The notes: generated by a model not told the origin, from the sequence alone. A stretch of 64,000 nt of DNA from Crassaminicella thermophila (GCF_008152325.1 NZ_CP042243.1:248001-312000), one strand, 5' to 3'. Numbered from the stretch's first letter, positions 26,380-36,848 are shown. Numbers and translations: made by a program.

Positions 26380-27756
26380 ATGATGAAATTTGATTTGGTA
26401 GCTTGGATTACAAATCCATTTGTATTGATGTTTATATCTGTATTTACAGGTTTGTTATTTGGTAAAATTAAATTTGGAAAATTTAATTTTGGAGTATCTG
26501 GCACATTGTTTACAGGTCTTGTAATAGGTTGGTGGGTACTTAAGTTTGCAAAGGGGTTCAAAGAAACAGATGCAGGATATAAAGCAGCTCAAAAGTTAAT
26601 TGCTTCAAGCGTTGTTAGTAAAAATTTCTTTATTTTATTTTTAGTTTTATTCGTTGCTGCAGTAGGGTTATTAGCAGCAAAGGATATGGGAATGGTTCTT
26701 AAAAAATATGGAGCGAAATTTGTTGTTTTAGGGTTTATCATTACATTCTTAGGGGCTGCAGCTACCTATGGAATGACGATTATAAGTAGTGATGCGAATC
26801 CATATGAAGTATCAGGGGTATATACTGGTGCACTAACAAGTTCTCCTGGTCTTGCAGCAGCGATTGAAACTGCAAGGGGACATTCTACTGATTGGGTTGA
26901 AAAATATGAATCATTAGATACTAATGAGAAAGAAAGATTTTTAAAACTACTTGATCCTTCAGGAAAACTTACTCCAGAAAATACACCTACATTAACAGAT
27001 GAACAAAAAGCACAGTTTGTAAAAAATGCTGAAGCTGGTATTGGAGTAGGGCATGCTATTGGATATCCATTTGGTGTAATTATTGTAATTATTGCAGTAA
27101 ACTTTTTCCCTAAAATATTTGGAATTGATGCAAAAAAAGAGCTTGAGGATTTAAGAAAAGAAATGAATAAAGTGAGAGCAGAAGCAGCAGTTACTTCAGA
27201 TATAGAAGAAACATCATTTGATTTGATTGCCTTTTCTGTTGCTTGCTTTGTAGGATATACCATAGGTAAAATAAAAATATTCTTAGGACCGTTAGGATAT
27301 TTTAGTCTTGGTTCTACAGGAGGGGTTTTAATAGGAGCTTTAATCCTTGGATATATAGGAAAAATTGGATTTATGAATTTTAGGATGAACAATAAAATTT
27401 TAGGTGTTATAAGACAACTTGCATTGGCTTTTTTCTTAGCAATAGTGGGACTAAGATATGGATTTAAAGTATTTGATGCTCTTTTAGGAACAGGAGGATA
27501 TTTAGCTATTGTATCTCTTGTTGTAGGAGTTGTTGCTATGCTTTTAGGATTCTTCATTGGAAGATATGTATTTAAGATTAACTGGATTATGTTATCTGGA
27601 GCAATATGTGGGGGAATGACTTCAACACCAGGACTAGGAGCTGCTATTGAGGCAGCAGGTTGTGATGACCCGGCAGCAGGATATGGAGCAACTTATCCAT
27701 TTGCATTACTAGGAATGGTAATTTTCACAATACTCCTTCATAATATGCCAATGTAG
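26380..27756 (+). CDS. AAEx/AspT-like duplicated permease
   Basis: A 458-aa membrane protein, start behind AGGAGG. Each half carries the signature of the aspartate-alanine exchanger family (YidE/YbjL/AspT): GALTSSPGLAAAIETA near residue 150 and GGMTSTPGLGAAIEAAG near 415. These are separated by a soluble central loop with a short coiled coil. Known members exchange aspartate and alanine or handle dicarboxylates such as succinate. With a succinate CoA-transferase next door, a dicarboxylate substrate is likely but unproven. It is headed by the sigma-54 promoter. Confidence 0.75.
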   Translation: MMKFDLVAWITNPFVLMFISVFTGLLFGKIKFGKFNFGVSGTLFTGLVIGWWVLKFAKGFKETDAGYKAAQKLIASSVVSKNFFILFLVLFVAAVGLLAAKDMGMVLKKYGAKFVVLGFIITFLGAAATYGMTIISSDANPYEVSGVYTGALTSSPGLAAAIETARGHSTDWVEKYESLDTNEKERFLKLLDPSGKLTPENTPTLTDEQKAQFVKNAEAGIGVGHAIGYPFGVIIVIIAVNFFPKIFGIDAKKELEDLRKEMNKVRAEAAVTSDIEETSFDLIAFSVACFVGYTIGKIKIFLGPLGYFSLGSTGGVLIGALILGYIGKIGFMNFRMNNKILGVIRQLALAFFLAIVGLRYGFKVFDALLGTGGYLAIVSLVVGVVAMLLGFFIGRYVFKINWIMLSGAICGGMTSTPGLGAAIEAAGCDDPAAGYGATYPFALLGMVIFTILLHNMPM

Positions 27757-27802
27757 GGAATGATTAACATAAGTTTTATTATCAATGTAAGGAGGAAATA
27801 AT

Positions 27803-29296
27803 ATGTTAGAAGGAAGACTTAGAAGAGAAGATTTAAAATGCAAAATAATGTCAGCTAAAGAAGCTGCAAATATGATTTTAGATGGAATGATTGTAGCAAC
27901 TAGTGGATTTACTCCTTCAGGATATCCAAAGGCAGTACCTCTAGCTTTGAGTAAAAGGATAGAAAATGGTGAAAATGTAGGAATAACGCTTATAACAGGT
28001 GCTTCTGTTGGGGACGAGTTAGATGGAAGTCTTTCAAGAGCAGGTATAATCAAAAGAAGATTTCCATATCAAACTCACAAAGACATGAGAAATGGAATAA
28101 ATAGTGGAAGTATTATGTATCAGGATATGCATCTTAGTCATCTTCCACAGTATATGAGTTATGGGTTCCTTGGAAAAATAGATGTTGCAATAGTGGAGGC
28201 TGTAGCTATTACAGAAGAAGGAGGAATTATTCCTTCTACTTCTGTAGGGATTTCTCCAACAGCTGTTAAGCTAGCAGATAAAGTGATTGTAGAGATAAAT
28301 ACTAGTCAACCAATGGCTTTAGAAGGAATGCATGATATTTACTTACCTGAAAATCCACCAAATAGAAAACCTATTCCTATTGAACATGCAGCAGATCGTA
28401 TAGGAACTACTTATATACCATGTGATCCTGAAAAAATTGCTGCAATAGTTGTGACGGATATAACGGACAAAGTTAGACCTTTAGGGGCAATAGATGAAAA
28501 TGCTAGAGCAATTTCAGGTTATATTATGGAATTTTTACAGCATGAAGTAAAAATGGGAAGACTTCCTAAGGATTTATTACCATTACAATCTGGAGTAGGC
28601 TCTGTTGCAAATGCTGTATTGGGAGGACTTATTGATTCACCTTTTAGTAATCTAACCTGCTATACAGAGGTTCTTCAGGATTCTATGCTAGATTTAATAG
28701 ATGCTGGAAAAGCTAGTGTGATTTCTACTACAGCTATTACACCTTCAGAAGAGGGATTGGTAAGATTTCATAAAAATATAGATAAATATAAAAAACATAT
28801 TATTTTAAGACCACAAGAAATTAGTAATAGTCCAGAGGTTGCTAGAAGATTAGGTGTAATTGCTATGAATACAGCTATTGAGGTAGATATATATGGGCAT
28901 GTTAATTCAACAAATATTATGGGATCACGCATGATGAATGGTATAGGAGGATCAGGAGACTTTATTAGAAATGCATATTTATCTATATTTACAACTGTTT
29001 CAACAGCTAAAGATGGAGATATCTCTTCCATAGTGCCTATGGTTTCACATGTAGACCATACAGAACATGATGTAATGGTAGTTGTTACAGAACAGGGGTT
29101 AGCAGACTTAAGAGGTACTTCGCCAAGAGAAAGGGCAAGAAAAATCATTCAAAATTGTGCACATCCTGATTATAAAGATAGATTAATGGATTATCTAGAA
29201 AGAGCAGAAAATGGAAAGTTAAAGCATGAACCTCATTTAATCGGAGAAGCTTTATCTTGGCATGAAAAATTTTTAAAAACAGGAACAATGAAATAA
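27803..29296 (+). CDS. Succinate/acetate/propionate CoA-transferase (Cat1/ScpC/AarC family)
   Basis: A 497-aa class I CoA-transferase of the acetyl-CoA hydrolase branch. The active-site segment reads QSGVGSVANAVLGGL, then LTCYTEVLQD, whose Glu matches the catalytic glutamate of AarC. It should move CoA between propionyl- or acetyl-CoA and succinate, making the succinyl-CoA that feeds the mutase. It lies 46 bp after the permease in the sigma-54-headed unit. Which acyl-CoA is preferred cannot be read from the sequence. Confidence 0.88.
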   Translation: MLEGRLRREDLKCKIMSAKEAANMILDGMIVATSGFTPSGYPKAVPLALSKRIENGENVGITLITGASVGDELDGSLSRAGIIKRRFPYQTHKDMRNGINSGSIMYQDMHLSHLPQYMSYGFLGKIDVAIVEAVAITEEGGIIPSTSVGISPTAVKLADKVIVEINTSQPMALEGMHDIYLPENPPNRKPIPIEHAADRIGTTYIPCDPEKIAAIVVTDITDKVRPLGAIDENARAISGYIMEFLQHEVKMGRLPKDLLPLQSGVGSVANAVLGGLIDSPFSNLTCYTEVLQDSMLDLIDAGKASVISTTAITPSEEGLVRFHKNIDKYKKHIILRPQEISNSPEVARRLGVIAMNTAIEVDIYGHVNSTNIMGSRMMNGIGGSGDFIRNAYLSIFTTVSTAKDGDISSIVPMVSHVDHTEHDVMVVVTEQGLADLRGTSPRERARKIIQNCAHPDYKDRLMDYLERAENGKLKHEPHLIGEALSWHEKFLKTGTMK

Positions 29297-29348
29297 GGTT
29301 TTGGTTTAATTTGGATTATATTTATGCACATGCATGTTATATAACAGA

Positions 29349-29366
29349 AAGTATACATTTATACTT
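29349..29366. promoter_or_regulatory. Inverted repeat upstream of the mutase gene (operator-like)
   Basis: AAGTATA-CATT-TATACTT is a perfect 7-bp dyad in the 156-bp gap before the mutase. No T-run follows, so it is not a terminator. A binding site is possible. Confidence 0.35.
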
Positions 29367-29452
29367 ATAAAAACTCAGTACAAAATATTCTAATTTATGG
29401 TATGCTAAAAATATATATAGATATACATTTTCTTTAAAAGAGGAGGAGAAAA

Positions 29453-31129
29453 ATGTTTCAAAAAGAAAAACTAGACAAAATTAAAGAAAGCTTTAAAGCT
29501 TATGATGAAAAGGTAGCAGAAACAATTAAAAAAAGACCTGAAAGAAAAGAAGTATTTGAAAGTGGTTCAGGAGCAGTTGTAAATAGACTTTATACACCTG
29601 CTGATATTGAAGATTTTGATTATGAAACTGATTTAGGTATGCCAGGTAGCTATCCTTATACTAGAGGGGTTCAACCTACTATGTACAGAGGTAGATTTTG
29701 GACAATGCGTATGTATGCAGGATTTGCTACGGCTGAAGAATCCAATAAACGTTATAAGTACTTAATTGAACAAGGATCAATGGGGCTTTCCGTTGCATTT
29801 GATCTTCCAACACAAATAGGTTATGACTCCGATCATCCACTAGCAGAAGGAGAAGTTGGAAAGGTTGGAGTTGCTATTGATTCATTAGCAGATATGGAGA
29901 TTTTATTTGATGGTATTCCACTAGATAAAGTTTCTACTTCTATGACAATTAACGCACCAGCGTCAGTACTTCTTGCTATGTATATTGCAGTGGCAGAAAA
30001 ACAAGGCGTAACACCTGATAAACTAAGAGGTACAATTCAGAATGATATTTTAAAAGAGTATATTGCTCGTGGAACATATATATTCCCTACAGAAGCATCT
30101 ATGCGATTGATTACAAATATATTTGAATACTGCTCAAAAGAAGTTCCTCAATGGAATACAATCAGTATCTCAGGGTACCATATTAGAGAAGCAGGTTCAA
30201 CGGCTGCACAAGAAGTTGGATTTACATTAGCTGATGGTATTGCATATGTTGAAGCAGCAATTAAAGCAGGACTTGATGTGGATACATTTGCACCAAGACT
30301 CTCATTCTTCTTTAATGCACATAATGACATTTTAGAAGAAGTTGCAAAATATAGAGCTGCGAGAAGATTATGGGCAAGAATTATGAAGGAAAGATTTGGA
30401 GCGAAAAAACCTAAGTCAATGGCACTTAAGTTCCATACACAAACAGGTGGTTCAACACTTACTGCACAGCAGCCAGAAAATAATATTGTTCGTGTTGCTA
30501 TCCAAACGCTTGCAGCAGTGCTTGGTGGAACGCAATCTTTACACACAAACTCAAAAGATGAAGCATTAGCACTTCCTACAGAAGATTCTGTTAGAGTAGC
30601 ATTAAGAACGCAACAAATTGTAGCATATGAGAGTGGTGTTGCAGATACAGTGGATCCATTAGCAGGTTCATACTATATTGAAGCAAAAACAAAAGAAATT
30701 GAAGAAGAAGCTATGAAATACATCAAAAAAATTGATGAATTAGGTGGAGCACCAAAAGCTATTGATATGGGATATATCCAACAAGAAATTATGGATGCTG
30801 CATATAATTATCAAAGAGATATTGAGACAGGAAAGAGAATCATTGTTGGTATGAATAAATTCAAAATCGAAGAAGAACCACCTAAGGGATTATTAAAGGT
30901 TGATCCTTCTGTTGGAGAATTACAAAAGAAAAAGATTCAAGAATTAAAAGCAAAAAGAGATAATGAACAAGTAAAAGAAAAACTAGAAGCTTTAAGAGGT
31001 GCTTGCCAAGGAGATGAAAATTTAATGCCATATATCCTAGATGCAGTAAGAGCATATGCTACTTTAGGAGAAATATGCGGTGTAATGAGAGAAGTATTTG
31101 GTGAGTATCAACAAAGTGTACAACTATAA
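29453..31129 (+). CDS. Methylmalonyl-CoA mutase, large catalytic subunit
   Basis: The 558-aa protein is the substrate-binding TIM-barrel part only. Typical blocks are [15 protein letters not shown] (with the active-site Tyr), [35 protein letters not shown] and [15 protein letters not shown]. It converts succinyl-CoA to (R)-methylmalonyl-CoA with adenosylcobalamin. The B12-binding part is a separate gene 50 bp downstream, as in archaea and many clostridia. The sequence fits methylmalonyl-CoA rather than isobutyryl-CoA mutase, which the neighbouring epimerase and decarboxylase support. Confidence 0.94.
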   Translation: MFQKEKLDKIKESFKAYDEKVAETIKKRPERKEVFESGSGAVVNRLYTPADIEDFDYETDLGMPGSYPYTRGVQPTMYRGRFWTMRMYAGFATAEESNKRYKYLIEQGSMGLSVAFDLPTQIGYDSDHPLAEGEVGKVGVAIDSLADMEILFDGIPLDKVSTSMTINAPASVLLAMYIAVAEKQGVTPDKLRGTIQNDILKEYIARGTYIFPTEASMRLITNIFEYCSKEVPQWNTISISGYHIREAGSTAAQEVGFTLADGIAYVEAAIKAGLDVDTFAPRLSFFFNAHNDILEEVAKYRAARRLWARIMKERFGAKKPKSMALKFHTQTGGSTLTAQQPENNIVRVAIQTLAAVLGGTQSLHTNSKDEALALPTEDSVRVALRTQQIVAYESGVADTVDPLAGSYYIEAKTKEIEEEAMKYIKKIDELGGAPKAIDMGYIQQEIMDAAYNYQRDIETGKRIIVGMNKFKIEEEPPKGLLKVDPSVGELQKKKIQELKAKRDNEQVKEKLEALRGACQGDENLMPYILDAVRAYATLGEICGVMREVFGEYQQSVQL

Positions 31130-31179
31130 TAAAAAAATAAAAAAAGTTTCGGGAAGATTAAATGGAGGAGGAAAAATCA

Positions 31180-31578
31180 ATGGATAGACCTATTAGAGTA
31201 TTAGTTGCAAAGCCAGGCCTTGATGGACATGATAGAGGAGCAAAAGTAATTGCAAGAGCTTTAAGAGATGCAGGGATGGAGGTTATATATACTGGTCTTA
31301 GACAAACACCAGAGCAAATTGTAAGTGCAGCTATTCAAGAAGACGTAGACTGTGTTGCTATGAGTATTTTATCAGGAGCGCACAATACATTGCTTCCAAA
31401 AGTTGTTGAACTTCTTAAAGCTGAAAATGCAGAAGATATTTTGGTAATCGGTGGAGGGGTTATTCCAGATGATGATATTCCTTTCTTGAAAGAAAAAGGG
31501 ATTGCAGAAGTATTTACACCTGGAACGCCGACTTCAGTAACAATAGATTTTATAAAAGCAAATGTTAAGAGAAAATAA
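31180..31578 (+). CDS. Methylmalonyl-CoA mutase, small B12-binding subunit
   Basis: ATG 31180 is chosen because the in-frame ATG 31162 overlaps the GGAGGAGG ribosome site. The 132-aa product is a stand-alone cobalamin-binding domain with the DxHxxG signature [11 protein letters not shown], then [10 protein letters not shown] and VIGGGVIP. The His ligates cobalt from below. It forms the holoenzyme with the large subunit encoded just upstream. Confidence 0.95.
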   Translation: MDRPIRVLVAKPGLDGHDRGAKVIARALRDAGMEVIYTGLRQTPEQIVSAAIQEDVDCVAMSILSGAHNTLLPKVVELLKAENAEDILVIGGGVIPDDDIPFLKEKGIAEVFTPGTPTSVTIDFIKANVKRK

Positions 31579-31595
31579 TAAAAATAAACTGTAAG

Positions 31596-31622
31596 CAGAC
31601 CCAGACTTTTGTCTGTGGTCTG
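31596..31622 (+). other. Intercistronic stem-loop between the small mutase gene and meaB
   Basis: CAGACC-CAGAC / GTCTG-T-GGTCTG with a TTTT loop makes an 11-bp stem with one bulge. There is no following T-run, so it looks like an mRNA processing or stability element within the operon. Confidence 0.6.
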
Positions 31623-31644
31623 TAATTAATAGGCGGTGGGGCAA

Positions 31645-32574
31645 ATGAATTTAGCTGAAAGATTATTGAAAGGGGAAAAAAGAGCGGTTGCAAGATTGAT
31701 TTCGATGGTTGAGAACCATGATTCGGAAGCGGTTGAAATACTAAAAAAACTTTATCATAAAACAGGAAATGCGCATGTTATTGGGATTACAGGACCTCCA
31801 GGTGCAGGAAAAAGTACATTGACAGATAAACTTGTAAAAGCTTTAAGAAAAGAAGGAAAAACAGTAGGTATTATTGCTGTTGATCCTACAAGTCCTTTTA
31901 CAGGTGGATCTATTTTAGGTGATCGAGTAAGAATGAGTGAATTAAGCACTGATCCAGGTGTTTTTATAAGAAGCATGGGAACAAGAGGCCATCTAGGAGG
32001 GCTTTCTAAGGCAACGCAAGGAGCTGTAAAGATTTTGGATATATATGGTGTTGACTATATATTTATTGAGACAGTAGGGGTTGGCCAGTCAGAGGTTGAT
32101 ATTGCTAAGAATGCAGATACAACCCTTATGGTAATGGTACCAGGGCTTGGTGATGATATTCAAGCTATAAAAGCAGGGATCATGGAAATTGGAGATGTAT
32201 TTGCAGTAAATAAGGCAGATAGAGATGGAGCTAAAAGAACAGCAACGGAAATTGAAATGATGCTTGACTTTAATCAATCTGATTGGAGACCGCCTGTACA
32301 ACAGGTGATAGCAATTAATAATAAAGGAATAGAGGAATTGCTAGATCATATAAAGAGTCATATGAACTATTTAAAAGAAACAGGAAAGCTTCAAAGGCGA
32401 AGATCAGAAAATAGTAAGCTTGAAATTATTGATTTAACTCAGCAAAAATTAATTAATATGATATTAGACAAATCTAAAAAAGAAGAAATGGTGAATCAAT
32501 TGGCAGAGGAAGTGGCTTCAAGAAAAATGGATCCTTATTCTGCTGCAGAATCTATTCTAAAGAACATTAAGTAG
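31645..32574 (+). CDS. meaB: MeaB/ArgK-type G-protein chaperone of methylmalonyl-CoA mutase
   Basis: ATG 31645 follows GGCGGTGGGG; the product is 309 aa. It is a SIMIBI-class GTPase with P-loop GPPGAGKSTL, switch DPTSPFTGGSILGDR and base-recognition NKAD. MeaB gates loading of adenosylcobalamin and protects the mutase from inactivation. Linkage to the mutase genes settles the function over the older 'ArgK' annotation. Confidence 0.94.
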   Translation: MNLAERLLKGEKRAVARLISMVENHDSEAVEILKKLYHKTGNAHVIGITGPPGAGKSTLTDKLVKALRKEGKTVGIIAVDPTSPFTGGSILGDRVRMSELSTDPGVFIRSMGTRGHLGGLSKATQGAVKILDIYGVDYIFIETVGVGQSEVDIAKNADTTLMVMVPGLGDDIQAIKAGIMEIGDVFAVNKADRDGAKRTATEIEMMLDFNQSDWRPPVQQVIAINNKGIEELLDHIKSHMNYLKETGKLQRRRSENSKLEIIDLTQQKLINMILDKSKKEEMVNQLAEEVASRKMDPYSAAESILKNIK

Positions 32575-32660
32575 CAAATATTTTTAAAAATTCAAACAAA
32601 TGAAATATTGCAAGTATTGTTGCAAAATACAAAATTTTATTGTATCATGGGGTAAGGGTA

Positions 32661-32736
32661 ATTGAGGTATAATTACCCTAATGATGCCCATAAAAAATAA
32701 TGCCCATAAACAATGATGCCCGTAAAATACATAAGG
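32661..32736 (+). repeat. Hairpin and three short tandem repeats upstream of mce
   Basis: The 171-bp gap after meaB contains the dyad AGGGTAATT...AATTACCCT near 32655-32679. It is followed by three imperfect tandem units of about 16 bp (AATGATGCCCATAAA type) from 32680 to 32727. The last unit abuts the ribosome binding site of the epimerase gene. Confidence 0.7.
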
Positions 32737-32745
32737 AGGATAAAA

Positions 32746-33150
32746 ATGAAAGTATTAAAAGTTGACCACATTGGAGTTGCTGTAAAAAATCTTGATGAAA
32801 CATTAAAATTTTACCAAGATATTCTTGGACTAGAATTACAAGGAACTGAAGTTGTGGAAGAACAAAAAGTAAAGGTAGCATTTTTACCTGTAGGAGATAC
32901 TGAAGTTGAACTTTTAGAGTCAACAGACCCAGATGGACCTATTGCTAAGTTTATTGAAAAAAAAGGTGAAGGCATTCAGCACATTGCATTTAGAGTGCCA
33001 AATATTGAAGAAGCAATTCAAGAATTAAAAGAAAAAGGCGTTAGAATGATAGACGAAAAACCAAGATATGGTGCTGGTGGTGCAAAAATAGCTTTTTGTC
33101 ATCCAAAAAGTACAAATGGTGTCCTAGTAGAATTAAGCGAAAGAGAGTAA
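32746..33150 (+). CDS. mce: Methylmalonyl-CoA epimerase
   Basis: ATG 32746 follows AAGGAGGA; an in-frame ATG at 32713 lies in the tandem repeat and is rejected. The 134-aa protein is a VOC-fold metalloenzyme: [31 protein letters not shown] and VLVELSE carry the metal ligands His, His and Glu. It interconverts the R product of the mutase and the S substrate of the decarboxylase, bridging the two flanking enzyme sets. Confidence 0.95.
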   Translation: MKVLKVDHIGVAVKNLDETLKFYQDILGLELQGTEVVEEQKVKVAFLPVGDTEVELLESTDPDGPIAKFIEKKGEGIQHIAFRVPNIEEAIQELKEKGVRMIDEKPRYGAGGAKIAFCHPKSTNGVLVELSERE

Positions 33151-33201
33151 TTTAAATCTGCAATGTATTTGTAGATCCATAGGTGATAGGAGGTTAGACA
33201 A

Positions 33202-34749
33202 ATGGCAAATAACAAAATAGAAGATTTGCGCAAACGAAAAGAAAAAATCATGCTTGGTGGTGGCCAAAAAAGAATAGAAAAACAACATGCATCAGGAAAA
33301 TTAACAGCAAGAGAAAGAATAAACTTATTATTTGATGAAGGTACTTTTGTCGAATTGGATGCTTTTGTAAAGCATAGATGTACAAATTTTGGAATGGAGA
33401 AGCAAGAATCTCCAGGTGAAGGTGTTGTTACAGGATATGGTATGGTAGATGGAAGATTAGTTTATGCATATGCTCAAGATTTCACAGTAATTGGTGGTTC
33501 TTTAGGAGAAATGCATGCGGCAAAGATTTGTAAAGTATTAGATAATGCTCTAAAGGTGGGAGCGCCTGTTGTTGGAATTAACGATTCAGGTGGAGCAAGA
33601 ATTCAAGAAGGTGTAGATGCACTTTCAGGTTATGGAAAAATATTTTTCAGGAATACGATTGCTTCAGGAGTAATTCCTCAAATATCAGCAATAATGGGAC
33701 CTTCTGCAGGTGGAGCAGTATATTCTCCTGGAATAACAGATTTTATATACATGGTAGATAAAACTAGTAAGATGTTTATTACGGGACCGCAAGTTATTAA
33801 AACTGTTACAGGAGAAGATGTTTCAGCAGAAGCTTTAGGTGGAGCTATGACTCATAATACAACAAGTGGGGTTGCTCATTTTGTTGCTTCAAATGATGAA
33901 GATTGTATAATGCAGATTAGAAGATTATTAAGCTTCTTACCATCAAACAATATGGAGACTGCTCCTGTTTATGAAACACAGGATGATATAAACAGAATTT
34001 CACCAGAATTAGACGATTTATTACCAGATAATCCTAATAAACCATATGATATGTTTGATGTAATCACTAGGATTGTTGATGATGGTGATTATTATGAAGT
34101 GCAGCCATACTTTGCTAAAAATATTATTACTTGCTTTGCTAGAATAAATGGAAGTACTGTTGGAATTATTGCAAACCAACCTAAATTTTTAGCAGGATGT
34201 TTAGATATTAATGCATCTGATAAATCAGCTAGATTTATAAGATTTTGTGACGCTTTTAATATTCCACTATTAAACATTGTAGACGTACCAGGTTTCTTAC
34301 CAGGAACAAATCAAGAGTATGGTGGAATTATAAGACATGGAGCAAAAATGCTTTATGCATATAGTGAAGCAACTGTACCAAAAGTTACTTTAATTACGAG
34401 AAAAGCATACGGTGGATCATATATTGCTATGTGTAATAAAGAATTAGGTGCTGATATAGTGCTTGCATGGCCAAGTGCAGAAGTTGCAGTTATGGGACCA
34501 CAAGGGGCTGCAAATATTATTTTTAGAAATGATATCAAAAACGCAGAAAATCCGGCAGAAGAAAGAGCGAAGAAAATTGAAGAATATACAGCTGAATTTG
34601 CTACGCCTTATAAAGCGGCAGAAAGAGGATATGTGGATGATATTATAGAACCGAGTGCATCAAGACCAAGACTTGTAGATGCATTCAATATGCTTGCATC
34701 AAAGAGAGAAGTAAGACCTGCTAAAAAACATGGAAATATTCCTCTATAA
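33202..34749 (+). CDS. mmdA: Methylmalonyl-CoA decarboxylase alpha subunit (carboxyltransferase)
   Basis: A 515-aa biotin-dependent carboxyltransferase with N and C domains. Conserved segments are [43 protein letters not shown] and [13 protein letters not shown]. It moves the carboxyl group of (S)-methylmalonyl-CoA to biotin on the carrier subunit. Propionyl-CoA carboxylase beta is near-identical in fold. The downstream membrane subunits, and the lack of a biotin carboxylase gene nearby, indicate the Na+-pumping decarboxylase. Confidence 0.93.
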   Translation: MANNKIEDLRKRKEKIMLGGGQKRIEKQHASGKLTARERINLLFDEGTFVELDAFVKHRCTNFGMEKQESPGEGVVTGYGMVDGRLVYAYAQDFTVIGGSLGEMHAAKICKVLDNALKVGAPVVGINDSGGARIQEGVDALSGYGKIFFRNTIASGVIPQISAIMGPSAGGAVYSPGITDFIYMVDKTSKMFITGPQVIKTVTGEDVSAEALGGAMTHNTTSGVAHFVASNDEDCIMQIRRLLSFLPSNNMETAPVYETQDDINRISPELDDLLPDNPNKPYDMFDVITRIVDDGDYYEVQPYFAKNIITCFARINGSTVGIIANQPKFLAGCLDINASDKSARFIRFCDAFNIPLLNIVDVPGFLPGTNQEYGGIIRHGAKMLYAYSEATVPKVTLITRKAYGGSYIAMCNKELGADIVLAWPSAEVAVMGPQGAANIIFRNDIKNAENPAEERAKKIEEYTAEFATPYKAAERGYVDDIIEPSASRPRLVDAFNMLASKREVRPAKKHGNIPL

Positions 34750-34782
34750 TAGCAGTTATACTCCGAAGAGAGAGGTGAAAAT

Positions 34783-35202
34783 ATGGATAATTTATCGCTG
34801 CTAGAAAAATTTGCAAATCCTGATTTAATGCAAAAGCTATCTATTGGAGAAAAAATGTTAGCTTCTTTATATGTAATGGTACTAGGAATGGCAGTAACAT
34901 TCGTAGCACTGTGTATTTTATGGGGATTAATTGTTTTAATGTCAAAAATGATTAACTCAACGAAAAAAGAAGCTACAAAAGTTGTACAAGCTCCAGAGAA
35001 AACTATTGCACCAGCAGTAGAGGTAGAAAAAGAAGAAAAAGAAAATGAAGAAGAACTAGTTGCAGTTATTACTGCAGCTATTGCTGCAAGCTTGCAGACT
35101 TCTACTCATAATATTGTTGTTAGAAATATTACTAGAGTGAAAGATATAACGCCAGCGTGGGGAAGAATGGGTAGAATTGAGCAAATGAATAGTAGATTTT
35201 AA
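34783..35202 (+). CDS. mmdD: OadG-family delta subunit of the Na+-pumping decarboxylase
   Basis: A 139-aa protein with one membrane segment (about residues 28-55), a charged linker rich in Glu and Lys, and a C-terminal soluble domain ending WGRMGRIEQMNSRF. OadG/MmdD-type subunits hold the complex together. Position between the alpha and carrier subunit genes supports this. Confidence 0.88.
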   Translation: MDNLSLLEKFANPDLMQKLSIGEKMLASLYVMVLGMAVTFVALCILWGLIVLMSKMINSTKKEATKVVQAPEKTIAPAVEVEKEEKENEEELVAVITAAIAASLQTSTHNIVVRNITRVKDITPAWGRMGRIEQMNSRF

Positions 35203-35257
35203 AATAGGATATTCTGTAAATTAGGTGAAATTTATAAGATAGAGGAGGATTATAAAA

Positions 35258-35662
35258 ATGAAAAAGTTTAATATAACTGTTAATGGAAATACTTATGAAG
35301 TTGAAGTAGAAGAAATAGGAGGAGTATCACCAGCACCAGTTGCAAGACCAGCAGCACCAGCACCGGCACCAAAAGCAGCACCAGCGCCAGCACCAAAACC
35401 AGCTGCACCAGCACCAGCACCAAAACCAGCTGCACCAGCACCAGCAGGAGGAAATAGTGTTACAGCGCCGATGCCAGGAACAATTTTAGATATTAAAGTG
35501 AATGAAGGAGATACTGTTGAAAGTGGACAAGTATTGTTAATCCTAGAAGCTATGAAGATGGAAAATGAAATCATGGCACCTGCAAGCGGTAAGGTAGTAT
35601 CTATCAATACAACTAAGGGTGCTTCTGTAAATGCAGGAGATGTATTGGTAGTAATCGGATAG
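35258..35662 (+). CDS. mmdC: Biotin carrier (gamma) subunit of the decarboxylase
   Basis: The 134-aa protein has a short N-terminal domain, a flexible Ala-Pro linker (residues about 27-65) and a biotinyl domain with EAMKMENEI, where the Lys is biotinylated. It carries CO2 from the carboxyltransferase to the membrane subunit. The linker is encoded by near-repeats of GCACCAGCACC-type sequence, which could vary in length. BirA, encoded 1.3 kb downstream, would attach the biotin. Confidence 0.93.
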   Translation: MKKFNITVNGNTYEVEVEEIGGVSPAPVARPAAPAPAPKAAPAPAPKPAAPAPAPKPAAPAPAGGNSVTAPMPGTILDIKVNEGDTVESGQVLLILEAMKMENEIMAPASGKVVSINTTKGASVNAGDVLVVIG

Positions 35663-35702
35663 TTTCGGCTACCTATAACTTTAATAGAAAGGAGATGTAG
35701 CA

Positions 35703-36842
35703 ATGGTACAAACTATCATAAAATTTTTGAAAAGTACCGGATTTGCAGGATTTGGAGAACATCCTTTAAATATCGTCATGATTGGCGTTTCGTTTGTTCT
35801 TTTATATTTAGCCATTAAAAAAGGCTTTGAGCCATTATTACTTGTACCAATTGCATTTGGTATGTTCTTAACAAATTTACCATATGCAAATATGATGTTA
35901 CCACATGGGGGTCATGGAGAACCAGGTGGGCTTTTATGGTATTTCTTTCAAGGAGATGAATTAGGAATTTTCCCACCAATTATTTTCATGGGTGTAGGAG
36001 CAATGACAGATTTTGGTCCATTGATTGCCAACCCAAGAGCACTTTTATTAGGTGCAGCAGCTCAGTTCGGGATTTTTACAACTTTTATAGGAGCAATTTT
36101 TTTAGGATTTACAGGGCAACAAGCAGCTTCTATCGGAATTATTGGAGGAGCAGATGGTCCTACTGCAATTTTCTTAGCTTCTAGATTGGCACCTGAATTA
36201 TTAGGAGCAATTGCTGTTGCTGCTTATTCATACATGGCTTTAGTTCCAATTATTCAGCCTCCAATTATGAAAGCTTTAACAACAAAAGAAGAGCGTATGA
36301 TTAAAATGGATCAGTTAAGACCTGTTTCTAAAACAGAAAAAATATTATTCCCAATTATGGTTACTTTGATTGTTTCTTTAATGTTACCACCGGCAGCTAC
36401 TTTAATCGGAATGCTCATGCTTGGAAACTTATTTAAAGAAAGTGGTCTTACAGGAAGACTTGCAGATACTGCACAAAATGCGTTAATTAATATCGTAACA
36501 ATATTATTGGGTCTTTCAGTAGGTGCTACTGCAACAGCAGAAGCATTTTTGACATCACAAACATTAAAGATTATTTTCTTAGGAGTATTAGCTTTTGGAG
36601 TAGGTACAGCAGCAGGTGTACTTCTTGCAAAAGTTATGAATAAGATTTCAGGTGGTAGAATTAATCCACTTATTGGTTCGGCAGGAGTTTCTGCAGTTCC
36701 AATGGCGGCGAGAGTTTCTCAAGTTGTTGGACAAAAAGAAAATCCTTCAAATTTCTTACTTATGCATGCTATGGGTCCAAATGTTGCAGGGGTTATTGGT
36801 TCAGCCGTTGCAGCAGGGGTTATGCTTTCATTGTTTGGTTAA
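35703..36842 (+). CDS. mmdB: Na+-pumping beta subunit of methylmalonyl-CoA decarboxylase
   Basis: A 379-aa integral membrane protein (about nine hydrophobic segments) of the OadB/GcdB/MmdB family. Conserved segments are [16 protein letters not shown] and [14 protein letters not shown]. It decarboxylates carboxybiotin and exports Na+. It ends the decarboxylase operon and is followed by a terminator. Confidence 0.94.
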   Translation: MVQTIIKFLKSTGFAGFGEHPLNIVMIGVSFVLLYLAIKKGFEPLLLVPIAFGMFLTNLPYANMMLPHGGHGEPGGLLWYFFQGDELGIFPPIIFMGVGAMTDFGPLIANPRALLLGAAAQFGIFTTFIGAIFLGFTGQQAASIGIIGGADGPTAIFLASRLAPELLGAIAVAAYSYMALVPIIQPPIMKALTTKEERMIKMDQLRPVSKTEKILFPIMVTLIVSLMLPPAATLIGMLMLGNLFKESGLTGRLADTAQNALINIVTILLGLSVGATATAEAFLTSQTLKIIFLGVLAFGVGTAAGVLLAKVMNKISGGRINPLIGSAGVSAVPMAARVSQVVGQKENPSNFLLMHAMGPNVAGVIGSAVAAGVMLSLFG

Positions 36843-36848
36843 AATATA

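Noticed and set aside
26766-27557. A 263-codon open frame on the minus strand opposite the permease gene
   Set aside because: It mirrors the codon pattern of the permease, lacks a ribosome site and shows no family motif; the plus-strand gene explains it.
32680-32727. CRISPR-like array before mce
   Set aside because: The three units are contiguous tandem repeats of about 16 bp with no spacers, and no cas genes are present.
34463-34648. Alternative plus-strand frame inside mmdA
   Set aside because: It is embedded in conserved carboxyltransferase sequence and has no start signal.
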